Assembly (NCBI RefSeq): GCF_030159795.1
Contig: NZ_BSND01000003.1
Coordinates: 1 to 64,000 of the forward strand
DNA length: 64,000 nucleotides
Direction of reading: 5' to 3'
Source: Methylophaga thalassica
GTDB lineage: Bacteria > Pseudomonadota > Gammaproteobacteria > Nitrosococcales > Methylophagaceae
Positions 34,383 through 43,765 of this stretch are shown piece after piece. The stretch's first letter is position 1; every line of letters starts with the position of its first letter. Both the position numbers and the translations under genes were made by a program. The notes below the pieces were generated by a model. That model worked only from the letters and a program-made list of their open reading frames with translations. It made no database searches and was not told where the DNA came from.

Positions 34383-34419
34383 TGGAGGCTGAGCTTACTG
34401 CCCAGCCTCCATTTTTTTT
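34383..34419 (+). terminator. Rho-independent terminator after rplI
   Basis: A stem TGGAGGCTG / CAGCCTCCA with an eleven-base loop is followed by eight T residues. It closes the rpsF-rplI operon before dnaB. Confidence 0.92.
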
Positions 34420-34474
34420 GTCATCATCTCATTTATGAGAATTGTTTCTTAGTTAAATAGAGGCTATTAACACT

Positions 34475-35896
34475 GTGGAAGACTTAAATTATTTTGATTC
34501 ATTTAAGGATTCTGCCACTGAAGCACTGAAGGTGCCGCCTCATTCCATCGAAGCTGAGCAGTCAGTGCTTGGCGGATTAATGCTCGACAATTCTGCCTGG
34601 GAACAAGTGGCCGATCTCCTGGTTGAGCAAGATTTCTATCGTCATGACCATCAATTAATTTATCGTGCGATTGCTCAGTTAATGGAGCATTCACAGCCTG
34701 TTGATGTGATTACACTGGCTGAATGGCATGATAAGCGTGGTGAGTTAGACCAAGTTGGCGAACTGGCCTATCTGGGTATGTTGGCACGCAATACCCCAAG
34801 TGCAGCGAATATTGCCGCGTATGCTGAAATCGTGCGCGAACGGGCTATTCTTCGTCAATTAATCAAAGTCGGCAATAGCATTGCCAATATGGCGTTTAAG
34901 CCTGAAGGCATGAGCAAAGAAGATATGCTCGATATTGCTGAGCGTCATGTTTTTGAGATTGCTGAAAAAGGCGCAAAACGTGGTGGTGGCTTTATTCAGG
35001 TAAAAGATGTATTGAGTAAAGTGGTCGACAGAATTGACAGCCTGTTTGAGCAAGACAGTGCTATTACCGGCTTACCGACCGGATTCATTGACTTTGATGA
35101 GCAAACCTCAGGTTTGCAACCGGCCGATTTGGTGATTGTTGCTGGTCGCCCATCAATGGGTAAAACCACCTTCGCAATGAATATTGCCGAAAATGGTGCC
35201 ATACACAGTAAACAACCTGTAGCGGTGTTCAGTATGGAGATGCCTGCAGATGCGTTGGCCATGCGTATGCTGTCTTCATTGGGCCGAATCGATCAGCATC
35301 GCTTACGTACGGGTAAATTAAATGATGATGATTGGCCTCGGTTAACATCAGCGATAGCTTTGCTTAATGAAGCGCCGTTATTTATAGATGACACTCCTGC
35401 GTTAAGTCCAACAGAATTACGTGCCCGTGCTAGACGTCTTAAACGTGAGCATGGTCTAAGTTTAATCGTGATTGACTATCTGCAATTAATGCAGGGTAAC
35501 GCCGGTAAAGCCAATGAAAACAGAGCTACCGAGATTTCTGAAATATCGCGATCATTAAAAGCACTGGGTAAAGAACTGGAAGTACCGGTGATTGCCTTAT
35601 CCCAGTTAAACCGAAGTCTTGAACAACGTCCAAATAAACGTCCGGTAATGTCTGATTTGCGTGAATCGGGTGCGATTGAGCAGGATGCGGATCTCATCGT
35701 CTTTATTTATAGGGATGAAGTCTACAATTCAGATTCACCTGATAAAGGTAAAGCCGAAATTATCATTGGTAAACAGCGTAATGGTCCTATTGGTACCGTG
35801 GCGTTAACATTCCAGGGCAAGTACACACGATTTGAGAATTTTGCCCCAAGTTATTACGAAGATCAGGATAATTATCCGAGCTACGGCGAGGAGTAA
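34475..35896 (+). CDS. dnaB: Replicative DNA helicase
   Basis: A 473-residue DnaB helicase. The N-terminal domain begins with PPHSIEAEQSVLGGLMLDN (residues 21-39). The RecA-like domain carries Walker A GRPSMGKTTF and the DnaB motifs VIDYLQLM and SDLRESGAIEQDAD. It unwinds DNA at the fork. The start is GTG at 34475; a GAGG lies 11 bases upstream, a rather long spacing. It is followed 2 bp later by alr. No dnaC-like loader is seen; a DciA-family protein occurs at 62160-62612. Confidence 0.97.
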   Translation: MEDLNYFDSFKDSATEALKVPPHSIEAEQSVLGGLMLDNSAWEQVADLLVEQDFYRHDHQLIYRAIAQLMEHSQPVDVITLAEWHDKRGELDQVGELAYLGMLARNTPSAANIAAYAEIVRERAILRQLIKVGNSIANMAFKPEGMSKEDMLDIAERHVFEIAEKGAKRGGGFIQVKDVLSKVVDRIDSLFEQDSAITGLPTGFIDFDEQTSGLQPADLVIVAGRPSMGKTTFAMNIAENGAIHSKQPVAVFSMEMPADALAMRMLSSLGRIDQHRLRTGKLNDDDWPRLTSAIALLNEAPLFIDDTPALSPTELRARARRLKREHGLSLIVIDYLQLMQGNAGKANENRATEISEISRSLKALGKELEVPVIALSQLNRSLEQRPNKRPVMSDLRESGAIEQDADLIVFIYRDEVYNSDSPDKGKAEIIIGKQRNGPIGTVALTFQGKYTRFENFAPSYYEDQDNYPSYGEE

Positions 35897-35898
35897 CA

Positions 35899-36984
35899 TT
35901 GACTTTCCCCACTGCGACTATTTCTATTAGTGCCTTACAGCATAACTTTGCACGGGTAAAACACTATGCACCCAAGAGTAAGGTTATGTCGGTTATTAAA
36001 GCCGATGCCTATGGCCATGGTGTGATAGCCGTAGCAGAAGCCTTAAAGCAAAGTGATGCTTTTGCTGTGGCACGACTGTCAGAGGCGGTATCGCTTCGAG
36101 ACCACGGTGTGACACTCCCGATCGTTATTCTTGAAGGCGTTAATACGGCTGATGATTTTCAGCTTGCAGCAGAGTTCAATTTATCGCCAGTGATACATCT
36201 CAGTTCTCAAGTCGATTTATTGAGTTCAATCACCTTGATTCAGCCTTTGCGTTTTAATTGGATCATGGTTGATAGTGGCATGCACCGGCTTGGCATTCGA
36301 CCAGAGGATATTGAAACGGCCCTTAGCCGTTTAAAAGTATCAGGCAATATGAATGATGAGTTCGGCTTGATGAGTCATTTTGCAAACTCTGATCTTGTTG
36401 GTGACATCCGTAATCAACATCAACTTGAACACATGCTCAGTCTGAAAGAAAAAACGGGCTTGCCAGTGTGTTTGTCTAATTCTGCTGCAGTGTTAGCATA
36501 TCCCGAGTCACACTTGGACTGGGTTCGTCCCGGTTTAATGTTGTATGGTATTTCTCCATTTGCAGAAACGACGTCTGCTGAACATGGCTTACTGCCAGTG
36601 ATGCAGTTAACCACACGGTTGATTTCAACTTATGACCTCAATACAGGTGAACAGGTTGGTTATGGTGGCGACTGGACGGCGAAGCAACCTTCCCGCATTG
36701 GTGTCGCCAGTATTGGATATGGTGATGGTTATAGTCGTCATTTGTCTAACCAGTCTGAAGTGGTTATTCAAGGTCAACGCTGTCCGGTGATTGGACGTAT
36801 TTCCATGGATACGATTTGTATCAATCTGACGGATTGTATTCAGGCAAATGTCGGTGATGAAGTGTTGTTATGGGGACGTTCAGAGTTGATGGTGGAAGAG
36901 ATTGCCAACTATGCTGGCACCATTCCTTATGAACTCGTCACTGTCTTGAGTAAACGCGTTAACAGGGATGTGAAAGATGGCTAA
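35899..36984 (+). CDS. alr: Alanine racemase
   Basis: A 361-residue fold-type III PLP enzyme with the lysine motif VIKADAYGHG (near residue 35) and the catalytic tyrosine in SIGYGDGYSRHL. It supplies D-alanine for peptidoglycan, used by the Ddl encoded further on in the window. The start is TTG at 35899, strongly supported by GGCGAGGAG five bases upstream. It overlaps radA by 8 bp, giving a dnaB-alr-radA unit. Confidence 0.96.
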   Translation: MTFPTATISISALQHNFARVKHYAPKSKVMSVIKADAYGHGVIAVAEALKQSDAFAVARLSEAVSLRDHGVTLPIVILEGVNTADDFQLAAEFNLSPVIHLSSQVDLLSSITLIQPLRFNWIMVDSGMHRLGIRPEDIETALSRLKVSGNMNDEFGLMSHFANSDLVGDIRNQHQLEHMLSLKEKTGLPVCLSNSAAVLAYPESHLDWVRPGLMLYGISPFAETTSAEHGLLPVMQLTTRLISTYDLNTGEQVGYGGDWTAKQPSRIGVASIGYGDGYSRHLSNQSEVVIQGQRCPVIGRISMDTICINLTDCIQANVGDEVLLWGRSELMVEEIANYAGTIPYELVTVLSKRVNRDVKDG

Positions 36985-38371
36985 AGTCAAAAAGGTCTAT
37001 GTTTGCAAAGAGTGTGGCGCGCAAACACCACAGTGGGCGGGACGATGCTCTGACTGTGGAGCGTGGAATAGTCTGGAAGAAGAGATTTATTCCAGTGCGT
37101 CTTCAACCGCACAAGCCACAATCAGTAAGCATTCAGGCTATGCTGGTGAGCAAAAAAGTGAAGTGCAGGCGCTGGGAGACGTCACATCAGAACAGGCTGT
37201 ACGTTGGACTACAGGTTTACCAGAACTTGATCGTGTGCTCGGCGGTGGATTAGTCACCGGTTCAGTCGTCTTAATTGGTGGTGATCCCGGGATTGGTAAG
37301 TCGACACTATTATTGCAAGCCATGGCGACGATGGCTGACAGCAGTGGTATCAGTCCTCTCTATATCAGTGGCGAAGAATCCCTACAGCAAATCAGGCTAC
37401 GTGCTGAGCGTTTACAGTTAGAGCAGGCACCGGTCGATCTATTAGCTGAAACTCACGCAGAACAGATGATTCAGGTAGCTAAAAACCGTAAACCTCAGGT
37501 GATGGTGATTGATTCTATTCAAACCGTGTTCACCGAGTTATTACAGTCGGCACCTGGAACTGTGGCACAGGTGCGTGAAAGTGCTGCACAGCTGGTTCGG
37601 TTTGCGAAATCTAGTGGTACGACAATGATTCTCGTTGGTCACGTGACAAAACAAGGTGCATTAGCCGGACCTCGGGTACTTGAGCACATGGTCGACACGG
37701 TACTGTATTTTGAAGGAGACACCTCAACGCGATTTCGAATTCTCCGTGCCGTAAAAAATCGTTTTGGTGCAGTCAATGAGCTCGGTGTATTTGGTATGAC
37801 GGAACTGGGACTCAAAGAAGTGAGTAACCCGTCGGCCATTTTCCTGTCTCGGGGTGAGGAGTCGGTACCAGGCAGTATTGTCACAGTGATACGAGAAGGC
37901 AGCCGACCGATGTTAGTTGAGGTGCAAGCCTTGGTTGATAGTAGTCCTCTCGGAAACCCAAGACGGGTGACGGTGGGGCTTGAGCAAAATCGCTTAGCCA
38001 TGTTGCTGGCTATTTTGCATCGACATGGTGGAATTACCTGTCATGATCAGGATGTATTTATTAACGTTGTCGGTGGTGTAAAACTGAGTGAGACTGGGGC
38101 TGACTTGGCGGTATTAGCTGCGATTATTTCCAGCCTGCGTAATAAACCACTACCCAGAGACTGGGTATTATTTGGTGAGGTCGGACTGACCGGGGAAATT
38201 CGACCTGTGCAGGCCGGCGAAGAACGCATTAAAGATGCAAATAAACATGGTTTTACTCATGCGATTGTGCCAGCAGCAAATGCGCCACGAAAAGACTTGA
38301 AGGGTATGAAGGTGCATGCGGTAAAACACTTGTCAGAAGTGATTAATATACTCCGGGATATCACTGCTTAA
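36977..38371 (+). CDS. radA: DNA repair protein RadA
   Basis: A 464-residue protein with the RadA layout: N-terminal zinc finger (Cys10, Cys13, Cys24, Cys27), RecA-like ATPase with Walker A GGDPGIGKSTLLLQ, the KNRFG motif (KNRFGAVNELGVF), and a C-terminal Lon-protease-like domain. It drives branch migration in recombination repair. It overlaps alr by 8 bp and is the last gene of its unit; its stop overlaps the convergent PilZ gene. Confidence 0.97.
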   Translation: MAKVKKVYVCKECGAQTPQWAGRCSDCGAWNSLEEEIYSSASSTAQATISKHSGYAGEQKSEVQALGDVTSEQAVRWTTGLPELDRVLGGGLVTGSVVLIGGDPGIGKSTLLLQAMATMADSSGISPLYISGEESLQQIRLRAERLQLEQAPVDLLAETHAEQMIQVAKNRKPQVMVIDSIQTVFTELLQSAPGTVAQVRESAAQLVRFAKSSGTTMILVGHVTKQGALAGPRVLEHMVDTVLYFEGDTSTRFRILRAVKNRFGAVNELGVFGMTELGLKEVSNPSAIFLSRGEESVPGSIVTVIREGSRPMLVEVQALVDSSPLGNPRRVTVGLEQNRLAMLLAILHRHGGITCHDQDVFINVVGGVKLSETGADLAVLAAIISSLRNKPLPRDWVLFGEVGLTGEIRPVQAGEERIKDANKHGFTHAIVPAANAPRKDLKGMKVHAVKHLSEVINILRDITA

Positions 38372-38751
38372 TGCTGATCAATCAGAGCTGATAATTCCCT
38401 GTGGAGAATGGCTTCATCACCCAGATTCAGCTCAATCAGGCGTTTTAAGTGTGTGATGCTATCTAAACCGATATGTTCGCAGTCAAAACCGATCTGTTCA
38501 TCATCGATATGGGCTATTACGGTTTCCATCTCGATAATGACTTGGGCATTATCCAGTAATAAGTCGAGACGACATTTATCGCCAATCTCAGATTGCCACT
38601 GTCCTGGTTTATGAACTAATAGACCTTTTAATGAAATATCAATGATTTGGCAATTGAGAAATAAATCACCATTTTCAGTGTTGATGTGGGCAACAGCATC
38701 AAAAGGTATGCGGCTGAAACGGCGTCTATCCTGAGCGGTTGAATCGGTCAT
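38368..38751 (-). CDS. PilZ-domain protein
   Basis: A 127-residue single-domain PilZ protein. The c-di-GMP-binding motifs are visible: RRRFSRIPF (arginine motif, residues 9-17) and the second motif DISLKGLLV (in place of the common D-x-S-x-x-G). It may answer c-di-GMP to control motility or surface life. It is convergent with radA, sharing terminal bases, and divergent from hemJ. Confidence 0.87.
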   Translation of the reverse strand: MTDSTAQDRRRFSRIPFDAVAHINTENGDLFLNCQIIDISLKGLLVHKPGQWQSEIGDKCRLDLLLDNAQVIIEMETVIAHIDDEQIGFDCEHIGLDSITHLKRLIELNLGDEAILHRELSALIDQH

Positions 38752-38808
38752 AAATACCCCCTTGAATATAAACTGATACTATCATTGTTTTTGTATGAGG
38801 AATACACC

Positions 38809-39234
38809 ATGCTTTGGGTGAAGGCATTTCATATCATTTTTGTAGTGACATGGTTTTCAGCCATGTTCTATTTGCCGCGTTTGTTTGTTTACCATGCGAT
38901 GACTGAGGATCAAGCGGGTAAAGAGCGCTTTAAAATTATGGAGCGCAAACTCTACCGTGGCATTATGACGCCAAGTGCACTTTTGACTCTCATATTTGGT
39001 GTCTGGTTAGTGAGTTATTATCCGCTAGAACAAATAGCATCAATGGGTTGGTTGCATGCAAAACTGACGTTGGTATTACTGCTCTTTGCTTATCATGGTA
39101 TGTGCGGATCTATGGTAAGGAAATTTGCTGCAGATCAAAATGAGCGTAGCCATACGTTTTACCGTTGGTTTAATGAGCTGCCAGTACTGGCCTTGATCGC
39201 GATTGTTATTCTGGTTGTTGTAAAACCGTTTTAA
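38809..39234 (+). CDS. hemJ: Protoporphyrinogen oxidase HemJ
   Basis: A 141-residue membrane protein of the HemJ (UPF0093) family with four hydrophobic segments and the conserved AFHIIFVVTWFSAMFYLPRL and LYRGIMTPSALLTL stretches. HemJ oxidises protoporphyrinogen IX to protoporphyrin IX in haem synthesis. I use the ATG at 38809, which has TGAGGAA upstream; an upstream ATG at 38785 lacks such a site. It is a single-gene unit ending in a strong terminator. Confidence 0.93.
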   Translation: MLWVKAFHIIFVVTWFSAMFYLPRLFVYHAMTEDQAGKERFKIMERKLYRGIMTPSALLTLIFGVWLVSYYPLEQIASMGWLHAKLTLVLLLFAYHGMCGSMVRKFAADQNERSHTFYRWFNELPVLALIAIVILVVVKPF

Positions 39235-39235
39235 T

Positions 39236-39266
39236 AAAAAAAGGGCTCATAAAGAGCCCTTTTTTT
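39236..39266. terminator. Bidirectional terminator between hemJ and the BON lipoprotein gene
   Basis: A near-perfect stem (AAGGGCTC / GAGCCCTT) with a five-base loop flanked by A-runs and T-runs of seven on either side, suited to stop transcription from both convergent genes. Confidence 0.93.
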
Positions 39267-39289
39267 GAAGATTGTTGAAACGGCTTAAC

Positions 39290-39877
39290 TTAATCAGTGT
39301 ATTCAAAAATTTTCACTACACGCTGAACACCGGCAGAATTCCTAACTATATTGACGGCTTGATCCGCTTCAGCATGACTCACCATGCCCATCAAGTAAAC
39401 TACACCACGTTCTGTTACCACTTTTACATGGAATGGATCCGTATTTTCATCTGTGGTCATTTTCGCTTTGATTTTGGATGTAATCCAGGCATCACTACTA
39501 CGAGAAGGCAAAGCGCTCGGGGCTGCAATCGCTAACTCATTATGAATACGTCTGACTTTAGGAATCGCTTTTACTTCTGCCGTTACTTTTTGTTTTAGTG
39601 ACTCGCTCGGAGTTTCACCTGTCAGTAATACAACGCCGTTATAACTGGTGACGTTAATATGACTCTGGTTATAGATTTCTTTGTTGTTATAGATGGCGTA
39701 TGACGCTTTAAATTCGATCCCTTGATCATCAATCACACTACCGGTAGTACGACGATCATAGGCAACTGATGCGCCTGTCGCTGCACCTGTTGCCACAACA
39801 GGCACACATGCTTGAAGAAACAATGTGGCGGCAGGAATAACTAAGCCTAACCAAGCTGCTTTTTTGATGTTGAGCAT
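39290..39877 (-). CDS. dolP: BON-domain outer membrane lipoprotein (DolP-like)
   Basis: A 195-residue lipoprotein: signal ending in lipobox LQAC, a short glycine/alanine region, and two BON domains (roughly residues 55-115 and 130-192; for example VVLLTGETPSE and VVYLMGMVSH). DolP (YraP) supports outer membrane integrity near the division site by binding anionic lipid. I start at the ATG at 39877 with AAGGA eight bases upstream. It follows yraN; diaA, which lies between the two in E. coli, is absent. Confidence 0.88.
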   Translation of the reverse strand: MLNIKKAAWLGLVIPAATLFLQACVPVVATGAATGASVAYDRRTTGSVIDDQGIEFKASYAIYNNKEIYNQSHINVTSYNGVVLLTGETPSESLKQKVTAEVKAIPKVRRIHNELAIAAPSALPSRSSDAWITSKIKAKMTTDENTDPFHVKVVTERGVVYLMGMVSHAEADQAVNIVRNSAGVQRVVKIFEYTD

Positions 39878-39921
39878 AATGATTTTCCTTGTAATAACGC
39901 TATGTACTGACATTTTTTTAG

Positions 39922-40281
39922 CTAACTAAGCTGGAAAGCGTTTTTTATCCATTCAATCTGTATGGATGAGTCAGCAGGTGTTACCGCCACAACATCAAAT
40001 CGATAGTGCTGATATGGTGATGATGTTGTTTGAATGTAGTGCTGCGCTGTATGAATAATTTTAGTCTGTTTTTGACTATTTACGCTTTCCAGTGCTGAAC
40101 CAAATCGTGCATTCTTCCGAAACCGTACCTCGACAAATACCAAGGTATCTTTTTCTTTCATGATTAAATCGATTTCACCTCCACGGCAATGATAGTTCTG
40201 TTGTATCAGACGCATACCATGCTTTTGTAGATAGCTGGAAACCTGTTTTTCTATTTGCTGGCCTTTTTCCCTGGCAAACAT
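39922..40281 (-). CDS. yraN: YraN-family (UPF0102) endonuclease-like protein
   Basis: A 119-residue protein with an Holliday-junction-resolvase-like nuclease fold. The active-site residues of the family are visible in CRGGEIDLIMKEKDTLVFVEVRFR (Glu, Asp, Glu, Lys pattern). No biochemical role is firmly established. It lies 2 bp downstream of lpoA, the usual order. Confidence 0.92.
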   Translation of the reverse strand: MFAREKGQQIEKQVSSYLQKHGMRLIQQNYHCRGGEIDLIMKEKDTLVFVEVRFRKNARFGSALESVNSQKQTKIIHTAQHYIQTTSSPYQHYRFDVVAVTPADSSIQIEWIKNAFQLS

Positions 40282-40283
40282 AA

Positions 40284-42137
40284 TTATTTAATGAGCTTTA
40301 GCTCTCCTTGTTCAAATTTTGCCCACAACATTTTGCGAATGACATGTCCCTGCGAGTTGATAGATAACGTACCAGTAGCGCCTGCCATTGAGCTGGTGGG
40401 ATCTCGACTTAGTTTATTAAGTTGTGGAATCAACTTATAAGCATCTACACCTAGAGCATAGAGTCGGATTGCACTGGCAAAGTTCTCCGGAGACTGATTT
40501 TTCAGTGCCTGATACACCGGATCTTCTGCGGCTAATTCTTCAAATACCCATGGAATATCACAAATAATCAAGTCATTCAGATCAATATTTTGTTGCGGAT
40601 CGGACTGCCCGCTATAAACATGTGAGGTTGCCAGTAACGGTAACTGACCTGAACGATGATATTTCAGCTGTGGTACGAGCTGACGTGCTTTGAGTGGGCG
40701 AGCGACTAAAAATAAAAAATCAACGCCTTCACGACGACGTGGTTCGAAGTCGAGTGAGCGGCCTAATGTGCCTTGCAAGGACTTATAACGTTGCTCACTT
40801 TCATTTAATCCCATTAATGGAATGAGTGTATCCCGAAAGTCATTTTCAGCTTCATTATAATTTGAGACTAATAACGTGGTGCCACCATCCTTCCGCCATT
40901 GATTGGTAAAGGCTGAAGCGATGCGTTGTCCCCAGTCATTATAGGGCGCGAGCACAATGCTGCGTTTGTAGCCCAATTGCTTAGCATAATTGGCAGCAGC
41001 GGCAGCTTCGTCTTCTGGCGCAAGTCCAAACTGATAGAGGTTTTTATAAGCCTCAGGCCCATCAGTGCGGTTCAAAGCCAGTACCGGTACACTCAAGTTT
41101 GGGTGTGTTGCTAATGTTTCCACTGATGATTTTTGCAATGGACCGATAACCACGCCGGCGCCATCAGCAACGGCAGCATCGTATTGAGATAACACATTAC
41201 TTTGCCCGCTGATCGCATCGGTTTGTATATCGTAAAAGTGCAGTTGGGCCGTTGAACCATTTACATATTGTGCGGCAATAATGGCGTCTTTAATCGCTTT
41301 AGCCGCTTCTACAAATGGCCCTGAGTTAGGCAGTAAGACGGCAATATTTTCAATATCTTTTGGGATATGCGTTCCGGCTGCCAAGGTTTTTTGATACAGC
41401 GCTGGATCAGCAGGATGATTGGGGTAGCTTCGTTTCCAGTCTTCAAGTGCGACAGCCAGTACTTCCGGGTTATCCTGATACGCTTTAATGTTGTAGGCAA
41501 GGGCAAACCAACCACTATCTTCGGCGGGTGGATAGCCTGGGTTAAACAGATCCAATGCTTGTGGCGTCATTTGCATTAATGCCTGCCAAAGCGCTTCACG
41601 GCTGTTTTTCAATGATTCAGGATCTGTCAGAATTTTTTCAAGCTTCAAATGGGTGTTGGCTTTTTCCAGCCAATTTCCAGTCAAGGTATAAGCGTCAGCC
41701 TTAAGCTTTAGAACATTCTTTAGATTCTGAGCGGACAAGTCTTTTTCCTGCACAGCACTGAGAGCTTCTAATGCACGCTCACCTTCACTGTTAAACAATG
41801 CGATATTGGCGCCCAGGATCGCGGCATCATAGCGTCGGCTTTTATCCAGTAAGCTGAGTTTGATTTGATCTAGTTGACTTTGGCTTAGTTCAACCTGGCC
41901 TGACTGCCAATACATTTGAGCTGCTTTCAGTTGATATGCCGCTTGTTCAGCACCGTCATTTGTCATTGCCAGTTGGGCATATTCATCCGCTGCCTGTTGG
42001 TATTGTCCGGATAACTCTGAGGCGACCGTTTCAATTTGAGCAGGCTTTGTCATGCTGACCGGTGATTGCACAGGCTGACAAGCCGTCAAGCTCAGGAGGA
42101 TAATGGCGGATAACCAGAAGCTGCGTTTCAGGAACAT
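40284..42137 (-). CDS. lpoA: Penicillin-binding protein activator LpoA
   Basis: A 617-residue outer membrane lipoprotein: signal and lipobox LTAC, an N-terminal TPR-like helical domain (about residues 30-260), and a C-terminal periplasmic-binding-protein-like domain starting near IAVLLPNSGPF. LpoA activates the PBP1A transpeptidase from the outer membrane. It is divergent from rsmI across 91 bp, as in many gammaproteobacteria. Length agrees with the family. Confidence 0.93.
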   Translation of the reverse strand: MFLKRSFWLSAIILLSLTACQPVQSPVSMTKPAQIETVASELSGQYQQAADEYAQLAMTNDGAEQAAYQLKAAQMYWQSGQVELSQSQLDQIKLSLLDKSRRYDAAILGANIALFNSEGERALEALSAVQEKDLSAQNLKNVLKLKADAYTLTGNWLEKANTHLKLEKILTDPESLKNSREALWQALMQMTPQALDLFNPGYPPAEDSGWFALAYNIKAYQDNPEVLAVALEDWKRSYPNHPADPALYQKTLAAGTHIPKDIENIAVLLPNSGPFVEAAKAIKDAIIAAQYVNGSTAQLHFYDIQTDAISGQSNVLSQYDAAVADGAGVVIGPLQKSSVETLATHPNLSVPVLALNRTDGPEAYKNLYQFGLAPEDEAAAAANYAKQLGYKRSIVLAPYNDWGQRIASAFTNQWRKDGGTTLLVSNYNEAENDFRDTLIPLMGLNESEQRYKSLQGTLGRSLDFEPRRREGVDFLFLVARPLKARQLVPQLKYHRSGQLPLLATSHVYSGQSDPQQNIDLNDLIICDIPWVFEELAAEDPVYQALKNQSPENFASAIRLYALGVDAYKLIPQLNKLSRDPTSSMAGATGTLSINSQGHVIRKMLWAKFEQGELKLIK

Positions 42138-42228
42138 AAGGTCATTCTATTATTAGTCATAGGAGGCATCATCTTACCTGTTCGCGTATATTACGACCAC
42201 ACTGTATTCAAGATTTTAAGGAAAGACT

Positions 42229-43080
42229 GTGAACGAAAGTCAGGCAGGTCAATTATTCATTGTCGCTACGCCTATTGGTAATTTAGCTGATTTTTCAGCT
42301 AGAGCGATTGAGGTATTAAAAAGCGTTGATGTGATTGCTGCTGAAGATACTCGCCATAGTAAGTATTTATTGCAGCATTATGCTATCCAGACCTCGACGA
42401 TTTCTCTGCATGAACATAATGAACAACAGCGCAGCGACGCACTTTGCCAACGTTTGCTTGCGGGAGAGTCAGTAGCATTAATTAGTGATGCCGGTACGCC
42501 ACTGATTAGTGATCCAGGCTATCGACTGGTTACTACCGTTAGAGATGCGGGCATTCGTGTGATCCCCATTCCAGGGTGTTGTGCATTAATTACGGCATTA
42601 TCTGCTTCGGGCCTGGCTTCTGATAGATTTAGTTTTGAAGGGTTTTTACCCGCTAAGTCATCAGCTCGCAAACAAGTCATGGAGTCATTGAAGTCAGATG
42701 GCAGAACCTTGATTTTCTATGAAAGCCCACGACGTTTACTGGCGGCATTGGAAGATGCGGTTTTGATCTTCGGTGATCAACGACAAGCCTGTCTGGCACG
42801 TGAATTAACCAAACTCCATGAAACCATCGAAACGCGACCATTGGTCGAATTAATTGATTGGGTTAAAGCAGATGATAATCAACAGCGGGGTGAGTGTGTA
42901 CTGTTGATAGAAGGTAGTCAAAATGAAGCAACGGCGGATGAGCAAGAGGTCAGTCGGCTATTAAAAATTCTGCTTACTGAGCTTCCTGTGAAAAAGGCCG
43001 CGGCGATGGTGGCTAACATTACGGGTGGCAGTAAAAACGAAGCCTATCAGTTAGCGTTGAAATTACAGCAGAAAAACTAG
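42229..43080 (+). CDS. rsmI: 16S rRNA (cytidine-1402-2'-O)-methyltransferase
   Basis: A 283-residue tetrapyrrole-methylase-fold enzyme with FIVATPIGNLADFSARA near the N-terminus, AAEDTRHSKYLL, and LISDAGTPLISDPGY. It methylates the ribose of C1402 in the decoding centre. The start is GTG at 42229 with AAGGAA seven or so bases upstream. The stop is 21 bp before rnpB. Confidence 0.96.
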   Translation: MNESQAGQLFIVATPIGNLADFSARAIEVLKSVDVIAAEDTRHSKYLLQHYAIQTSTISLHEHNEQQRSDALCQRLLAGESVALISDAGTPLISDPGYRLVTTVRDAGIRVIPIPGCCALITALSASGLASDRFSFEGFLPAKSSARKQVMESLKSDGRTLIFYESPRRLLAALEDAVLIFGDQRQACLARELTKLHETIETRPLVELIDWVKADDNQQRGECVLLIEGSQNEATADEQEVSRLLKILLTELPVKKAAAMVANITGGSKNEAYQLALKLQQKN

Positions 43081-43101
43081 CCTTTAGGTAGAATAGCGCA
43101 C

Positions 43102-43453
<352 letters not shown>

Positions 43454-43471
43454 CTATATATGTAACAAGCA

Positions 43472-43524
43472 AAATAACTGCTATAGACAGCATCATTTTT
43501 CCTGTCTTGGCAGTTATTTTTTTG
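43472..43524 (+). terminator. Terminator after rnpB
   Basis: An outer ten-base stem (AAATAACTGC / GCAGTTATTT) and an inner stem (AGACAG / CTGTCT) form a long hairpin ending in a run of T residues. It ends the RNase P transcript. Confidence 0.85.
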
Positions 43525-43681
43525 TCTTTTAGACGAGTATTCTAGAATTTACTTTAACTTCACATGCCAGTTTTTTGATAAGAAAGACCTCCTTCAGAAA
43601 CACCTCCAATCTTTTTCTCCCACTTTTGTGAAAATGCCCTAAGTCATTGTCATAAAAAGAGGATTTTGTTTATTTACAGGC

Positions 43682-43710
43682 TTGACTTCGGCCATTTGCC
43701 CTCCTATAGT
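43682..43710 (+). promoter_or_regulatory. Sigma70 promoter of the division and wall cluster
   Basis: TTGACT at 43682-43687 and TATAGT at 43705-43710 are spaced by exactly 17 bases, close to consensus at both boxes. The start of transcription should be near 43717, just before the three GTGG boxes. Confidence 0.8.
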
Positions 43711-43718
43711 GTCGACAA

Positions 43719-43743
43719 GTGGGGGAAAGTGGATCTTAGTGGA
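43719..43743 (+). promoter_or_regulatory. Three MraZ-type operator boxes
   Basis: GTGGG at 43719-43723, GTGGA at 43729-43733 and GTGGA at 43739-43743 repeat with an exact 10-bp period. In E. coli, MraZ binds GTGGG-like direct repeats at the same spacing upstream of its own gene. Here they overlap the predicted transcription start, so MraZ should repress the cluster. Two boxes deviate in the fifth base. Confidence 0.75.
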
Positions 43744-43765
43744 TCGTATTTTTTGGGGATGAGCA

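Larger units (their letters stand above)
43525..43765. other. Leader region between rnpB terminator and mraZ
   Basis: This 241-bp stretch has no gene. Its right half carries the mraZ promoter and operator-like repeats described separately. The left half (43525-43670) is AT-rich with no structure I can name. Confidence 0.6.

Noticed and set aside
36977-37253. Alternative frames within radA
   Set aside because: The zinc finger, Walker A and KNRFG motifs fix the true frame.
39238-39535. Plus-strand frame 39272-39535 overlapping the BON gene
   Set aside because: Antisense to a clear lipoprotein gene and running directly out of a terminator.
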